NCBI GenBank assembly: GCA_045128275.1
Contig: JBGVRH010000022.1
Coordinates: 14,766 to 78,765 of the forward strand
Source of the DNA: CAMEON01 sp045128275
GTDB lineage: Bacteria > Bacillota > Clostridia > Oscillospirales > CAG-272
Reading direction: 5' to 3'
Length of the DNA: 64,000 nucleotides
Below, in pieces: positions 60,198 to 64,000 of the stretch. The first letter of the stretch is position 1. Each line of letters opens with the position of its first letter. The translations under genes were made by a program, and so were the position numbers. The notes beneath the pieces are model-generated. The model was given only the letters and a program-made list of their open reading frames with translations. It was not told where the DNA came from and did not search any database.

Positions 60198-60500
60198 TAT
60201 CAAAAGGCCTTGACGGAGAGGATTTTTCGACACGGTTTCCAGAGAATTGGCGGTTGGTGCGAGCCATGAACACGGTTGAAATATTTGTAGCTCCCGAGCC
60301 GGACGGAAGAAATCACGGCGGTACGATCCCCGTGAAAGTAGACCTGCCCCGCACGACTGCGTTAGTGTCCACGGGTTTTGCGACCCGGTAAAGTGGCGGA
60401 TGCTTTTCCGCAATTTGAGTGGTACCGCGGGTGCTGTATAATGGATTTATGCGCACTCGTCTCAAAGTCATCACACTTTGGGACGGGTGCGCTTGCTTCG
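60198..60500 (+). promoter_or_regulatory. T-box riboswitch 2, specifier read as GUA (valine)
   Basis: T-box TTGAGTGGTACCGCGG (60415-60430) and stem I apical word AGAGAATTGGCGGTTGGTG (about 60241-60259). The specifier codon lies one purine before CTCCCGAG (60291-60298), giving GTA at 60287-60289 followed by G, which fits the consensus fully. The terminator GCGCACTCGTCTCAAAGT / ACTTTGGGACGGGTGCGC (60451-60468 with 60475-60492) is long, but the T-run is broken (TTGCTTCGTTTT). The UGGU bulge fits a tRNA ending ACCA, as tRNA-Val does. Confidence 0.85.
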
Positions 60501-60538
60501 TTTTCAGCCCAAGCGACACCCGAGAAAGGATTTTTCAC

Positions 60539-62866
60539 ATGGATCAGACGAATAGAACGATGGAAGCCTCCTCCATGTCCGGATTGGATTTCAAGATCAA
60601 GGAGATGGCGGGACGTATCCGCGCCCTCCGCGAGATCGAGGGACTCGAGCCCTCCCAGATGGCCGCCAAGACGGGCATCTCCACCGAGGAGTACATTCGT
60701 TGCGAGAGCGGCGAGAGCGACCTCAACTTCGCCTTCATCTACCGTTGCGCCCTGGCGCTCAACGTCAACGTCACCGAAATTATTGAAGGCTACAGCCCCA
60801 AGCTGAAGTCCTATACCGTCACCCGCGCAGGGGCGGGGCAGGAGATCGCCAAGGCTCACGGCATGGTGTACTACAACATGGCCTACGCCTTCCAGAACCG
60901 TATCGCTGAGCCTCTGTTCGTGCGCTCCGCCTACTCCGAGGAGGCACAGCACAAGGATATCGAGCTGACCACCCACGCGGGACAGGAGCTGGATATCGTC
61001 ATTGAGGGTAAGCTCATGGTACAGGTGGGCGAGCACACCGAGGTGCTCAGCGCGGGCGATACCATCTACTACGACTCCGATACCCCTCACGGCATGATCG
61101 CCGTGGGCGGTCAGGACTGCGTGTTCTACGCCATCGTCCTCAACCCCACGGGTGAGCCCATCCCCGAGCTGGCCCCCACCGAGGCCGTTCCCGCCGCCAA
61201 GAAGGAGGTCACGGTTCACCGCGACCAGCAGAGCGACCGCATCTGGCGTAAGTTCATCGACGTCACCGAGAACGCTCTGGGGACTCCCACTTCCATCAAC
61301 TTCAAGAACACCGACAAGTTCAACTTCGCCTTCGATCTGGTGGATGCCCTGGCCGAGAAGGATCCCGAGAAGCTGGCCATGCTCCATATCTCCCGCGATC
61401 ACACCGAGCGGCGATTCACCTTCAAGGACATGAAGAAGGCCTCCGCTCAGTGCGCCAACTACTTCAAGTCCCTGGGGATCAAGAAGGGCGACCGCGTCAT
61501 GCTGGTGCTGAAGAGACACTACCAGTTCTGGTTCGCCATGCTGGGTCTGAATAAGCTGGGTGCCATCGCCATCCCCGCTACCAACCAGCTCCAGGAGCAT
61601 GACTTCGAGTACCGCTTCAACTCCGCCGGTGTCTCGGCCATCCTCTGTACCGCCGACGGCGACACCGCCCATCAAGTGGATCTGGCCGCCGAGCATTGTC
61701 CTACCCTCAAGCACAAGATCATTGTCAACGGTGAAAGGGAGGGCTGGCGCAGCTTCGACGAGGAGTACACCCTGTATTCCTCCCACTACAACCGCACCGA
61801 GGACTCCCCCTGCGGCGACGATCTGCTCCTCATGTTCTTCACCTCGGGTACCTCGGGCTACCCCAAGATCGCGGCTCACAACCACAAGTACCCTCTGGGT
61901 CACTTCCATACCGCCCGCTACTGGCACAACGTGGAGCCTGACGGTCTCCATCTGACCATTTCCGACACGGGCTGGGCCAAGTCCATGTGGGGTAAGCTCT
62001 ACGGACAGTGGCTCTGCGAGGCGGCTACCTTCGTCTACGATTTCGACCGCTTCGACGCGGCGGATATCCTGCCCATGTTCGCCAAGCACCAGATCACCAC
62101 CTTCTGCGCTCCTCCCACCATGCTCCGCATGATGGTGAAGGAGGATATCTCCAAGTACGATCTCTCCTCGGTGCGCCACATGACCACCGCGGGCGAGGCA
62201 CTCAACCCCGAGGTCTACCGCCAGTTCGAGAAGGCCACGGGTCTGCAAATTCTGGAGGGCTTCGGTCAGTCCGAGTCCACCATGATCATCGGTAATCTCA
62301 CGGGTGCCCCCCACAAGATCGGTTCTATGGGTAAGCCCGCCCCCATCTACGAGGTGGAGCTGCAGGATGCCGACGGCAAGCCTGTTCCCGTGGGTGAGAC
62401 GGGTGAGATCTGCATCCGCGTGGCCGACGGCGCGCCTTGCGGTCTGTTCACGGGCTACTACAACGCCCCCGACAAGACCGCCGAGGTCTGGCACGACGGC
62501 TACTACCACACGGGTGATACCGCGTGGAAGGACGAGGACGGCTTCTACTGGTTCGTCGGCCGCGTGGACGACGTCATCAAGTCCTCGGGCTACCGCATCG
62601 GGCCCTTCGAGATCGAGTCTGTCATCATGGAGCTGCCCTACGTCCTGGAGTGCGGCGTGTCCGCCGAGCCCGACGAGGTTCGCGGTCAGGTGGTCAAGGC
62701 CTCCATCGTGCTGGTGAAGGGCACCGAGCCCACCGACGAGCTGAAGAAGGAGATCCAGAAGTACGTCAAGGAGCGCACTGCTCCCTACAAGTATCCCCGT
62801 ATCGTGGTCTTCCGCGACGAGCTGCCCAAGACCACCAGCGGTAAGATCAAGCGCAATATGCTGTGA
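60539..62866 (+). CDS. HTH-cupin-AMP-dependent acyl-CoA synthetase fusion, copy 2
   Basis: A 775-residue paralogue of the preceding gene with the same order: XRE helix-turn-helix (about 25-90, IRALREIEGLEPSQMAAKTG), cupin (about 115-215, ELTTHAGQELDIVIEGKL; TPHGMIAVGGQDC) and acyl-CoA synthetase (about 255-775: FFTSGTSGYPK, GFGQSES, GRVDDVIKSSGYRIGPFE, final TTSGKIKRN). The last ~110 residues are almost identical to copy 1, while the N-terminal domains differ much more, so the two likely differ in signal or substrate. Start MDQTNRT behind AAAGGA. Controlled by T-box 2. An 18-base gap leads into the ATPase gene. Confidence 0.88.
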   Translation: MDQTNRTMEASSMSGLDFKIKEMAGRIRALREIEGLEPSQMAAKTGISTEEYIRCESGESDLNFAFIYRCALALNVNVTEIIEGYSPKLKSYTVTRAGAGQEIAKAHGMVYYNMAYAFQNRIAEPLFVRSAYSEEAQHKDIELTTHAGQELDIVIEGKLMVQVGEHTEVLSAGDTIYYDSDTPHGMIAVGGQDCVFYAIVLNPTGEPIPELAPTEAVPAAKKEVTVHRDQQSDRIWRKFIDVTENALGTPTSINFKNTDKFNFAFDLVDALAEKDPEKLAMLHISRDHTERRFTFKDMKKASAQCANYFKSLGIKKGDRVMLVLKRHYQFWFAMLGLNKLGAIAIPATNQLQEHDFEYRFNSAGVSAILCTADGDTAHQVDLAAEHCPTLKHKIIVNGEREGWRSFDEEYTLYSSHYNRTEDSPCGDDLLLMFFTSGTSGYPKIAAHNHKYPLGHFHTARYWHNVEPDGLHLTISDTGWAKSMWGKLYGQWLCEAATFVYDFDRFDAADILPMFAKHQITTFCAPPTMLRMMVKEDISKYDLSSVRHMTTAGEALNPEVYRQFEKATGLQILEGFGQSESTMIIGNLTGAPHKIGSMGKPAPIYEVELQDADGKPVPVGETGEICIRVADGAPCGLFTGYYNAPDKTAEVWHDGYYHTGDTAWKDEDGFYWFVGRVDDVIKSSGYRIGPFEIESVIMELPYVLECGVSAEPDEVRGQVVKASIVLVKGTEPTDELKKEIQKYVKERTAPYKYPRIVVFRDELPKTTSGKIKRNML

Positions 62867-62883
62867 TAGCGGAGGACACCCTC

Positions 62884-63552
62884 ATGTATCCTCTCAAGCG
62901 TTTGACCATCCTCTGCGGCCACTACGGCAGCGGCAAGACCAACGTGGCGGTGAACATCGCCGCCGAGCTGAAAAAGTCCCGCGAGATCGTTACCGTGGCG
63001 GATCTGGATATCGTCAACCCCTACTTCCGCACCAAGGACAGCGCGGCCTACTTTGAAGAGCAGGGCATCCGCCTCATCTGCTCGGCCTACGCCAACAGTA
63101 ACGTGGACATTCCCGCCCTGCCCCAGGAGATGTACGCCCTCACCGACGACCGCTCCATGACCGCTGTTCTGGACATCGGCGGCGACGACAGAGGCGCGCT
63201 GGTGCTGGGTCGCCTGGCACCCAAGATCCTGGCGGAAAACGACTATGAGATGCTCATGGTCATCAACGGCTACCGTCCCCTCACCCGTGATGCGGCCTCT
63301 ACCTTGGAGGTTATGCGTGAGATCGAGTACGCGGGCGGCATCCGTTTTACGGGGCTGGTGAACAACTCCAATCTGGGAGCCGTCACTACCGCCGAGGACA
63401 TCCTCGCCTCCCGTGACTACGCCGAGGAGGTGGCAAGGCTTTCGGGCTTGCCCATCGTTATGACCTCGGTCAGACAGGATCTCTATCCTGCGGTGGAAGG
63501 GAAGGTTCCGAATGCGTTCCCCTTGGGATTGCAGAAAAACAAATATTTGTGA
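62884..63552 (+). CDS. ParA/MinD-like P-loop ATPase
   Basis: A 222-residue cytoplasmic ATPase. Walker A 'GHYGSGKTNVAVNIA' (about residues 13-27), then 'VADLDIVNPYFRTKD', 'VLDIGGDDRGALVLG' (Walker B region) and 'GLVNNSNLG' (nucleotide specificity). It resembles CobQ/CobB/MinD/ParA family members. Such ATPases are often encoded beside ferredoxin oxidoreductases in gut Clostridia, but their job is not known; Fe-S insertion or assembly is my guess. Start at MYPLKRL behind GGAGG. Confidence 0.8.
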   Translation: MYPLKRLTILCGHYGSGKTNVAVNIAAELKKSREIVTVADLDIVNPYFRTKDSAAYFEEQGIRLICSAYANSNVDIPALPQEMYALTDDRSMTAVLDIGGDDRGALVLGRLAPKILAENDYEMLMVINGYRPLTRDAASTLEVMREIEYAGGIRFTGLVNNSNLGAVTTAEDILASRDYAEEVARLSGLPIVMTSVRQDLYPAVEGKVPNAFPLGLQKNKYL

Positions 63553-63560
63553 TCCTCACC

Positions 63561-63609
63561 GTAGGGGCGACCATTGGTCGCCCGCGGGCGGACACTGTCC
63601 GCCCCTACA
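63561..63609. repeat. Tail-to-tail pair of the GTAGGGGCG palindromic element
   Basis: GTAGGGGCGACC-att-GGTCGCCCG abuts CGGGCGGAC-act-GTCCGCCCCTAC, making a 49-base imperfect palindrome of two hairpins. Same family as 57192-57309. It interrupts the ATPase-ferredoxin gap. Confidence 0.75.
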
Positions 63610-63655
63610 TGGGATTATGATCGTAATTTGCTCAATGAAACAAGGAGTAAACATA

Positions 63656-63874
63656 ATGGCAAAGTGTAAACTGACATTCAAAACCGACAACTGCAAGGGC
63701 TGCGGCCTTTGCGTGGACGTCTGTCCCAAGCACGTGCTGGCACTGGCTGAGGATCAGATCAACAAGAAGGGTCATCACCCCGTGGTGGCTCTCCACATCG
63801 AGGACTGCATCGGCTGCGCCTTCTGCGCCACCATGTGCCCCGACTGCATCATCAAGGTTGAGAAAGGAGAGTGA
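63656..63874 (+). CDS. 4Fe-4S ferredoxin subunit of a 2-oxoacid:ferredoxin oxidoreductase (VorD/KorD-like)
   Basis: A 72-residue two-cluster ferredoxin. Motifs CKGCGLCVDVCPK (about residues 13-25) and CIGCAFCATMCPD (about 51-63) each bind one 4Fe-4S cluster. It is the delta-type subunit that hands electrons from the 2-oxoacid oxidoreductase to ferredoxin. Start at MAKCKLTFK behind AAGGAG. Six bases separate it from the alpha-subunit gene. Confidence 0.9.
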   Translation: MAKCKLTFKTDNCKGCGLCVDVCPKHVLALAEDQINKKGHHPVVALHIEDCIGCAFCATMCPDCIIKVEKGE

Positions 63875-63879
63875 CCGAC

Positions 63880-64000
63880 ATGGCAGATAAGGTACTTATG
63901 AAGGGTAACGAGGCCATCGCGGAGGCCGCCATCATCGCGGGCTGCCGCCACTACTTCGGTTACCCCATCACCCCCCAGACCGAGATCGCGGCCTACATGG
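63880..64000 (+). CDS. vorB: 2-oxoacid:ferredoxin oxidoreductase alpha subunit (VorB-like), 3' truncated by window
   Basis: The first 40 residues, MADKVLMKGNEAIAEAAIIA then GCRHYFGYPITPQTEIAAYM, match the start of VorB, the alpha (pyrimidine/decarboxylase I) subunit of branched-chain 2-oxoacid (3-methyl-2-oxobutanoate) oxidoreductases. KorA-type subunits are close relatives. Ribosome site AAAGGAGAG. The rest of the complex should lie beyond base 64000. Together with the synthetases it would convert valine/isoleucine-derived 2-oxoacids to acyl-CoA and acids with ATP yield. Confidence 0.85.
   Translation, partial: MADKVLMKGNEAIAEAAIIAGCRHYFGYPITPQTEIAAYM

Overview
The window reads as a stretch of chromosome from a high-GC gut Clostridia, probably an Oscillospirales/Ruminococcaceae-type anaerobe. 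This is inferred from the mix of rubrerythrin, ferredoxin-linked 2-oxoacid oxidation, T-box leaders, a CD1871A-type CXXC protein, BspA-like LRR surface proteins, strong AAGGAGG ribosome sites, and heavy use of GC-ending codons. It contains no phage, insertion sequence or CRISPR array. Promoters are unusually uniform: TTGACA-like -35, a 17-nt spacer, and nearly always a TG extension before TATAAT.

Layout. 1-4.3 kb: the tail of a discoidin-domain protein, three tandem paralogous small membrane proteins, a DUF11 protein, and an ECF-type sigma factor with a membrane partner. 4.3-22 kb: a carbohydrate and nutrient-scavenging zone with a TIM-barrel glycosidase-like protein, a sugar-type binding lipoprotein, a heparinase II/III-like protein, a GH38 alpha-mannosidase, an orphan EutH, a surface 5'-nucleotidase and a sugar isomerase-like protein. 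It is interrupted by rubrerythrin, an unusual membrane-anchored superfamily 2 helicase, a three-gene LRR/GNAT operon, tRNA-Trp and a strange hairpin-repeat array. 22-31 kb: housekeeping (pgsA, rimO), a compact type I toxin-antitoxin candidate, a YwaF-like membrane protein, regulators, a CDF transporter and a threonine aldolase.

31-38 kb: a membrane redox cluster (CXXC protein, NapH-like Fe-S protein fused to a TlpA thioredoxin, three lipoproteins, one carrying thioredoxin). 38-57 kb: a 2927-residue subtilisin-like surface protein directly followed by a complete oligopeptide ABC transporter, a small membrane protein and a phosphodiester-glycosidase-domain surface protein. This looks like a peptide-harvesting unit that hydrolyses outside and imports the products.

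57-64 kb: the most interesting regulatory region. Two T-box riboswitches, read here as isoleucine (AUC) and valine (GUA), each precede an HTH-cupin-acyl-CoA synthetase fusion gene. A ParA/MinD-like ATPase and the first subunits of a VOR-type 2-oxoacid:ferredoxin oxidoreductase follow. The arrangement suggests that branched-chain amino acid (2-oxoacid/acyl-CoA) metabolism is governed by tRNA charging.

Four families of dispersed palindromic or short repeats lie between genes. The two most novel-looking signals are the type I toxin-antitoxin module at 24.4-24.8 kb and the dual T-box/fusion-enzyme locus at 57.4-64 kb.
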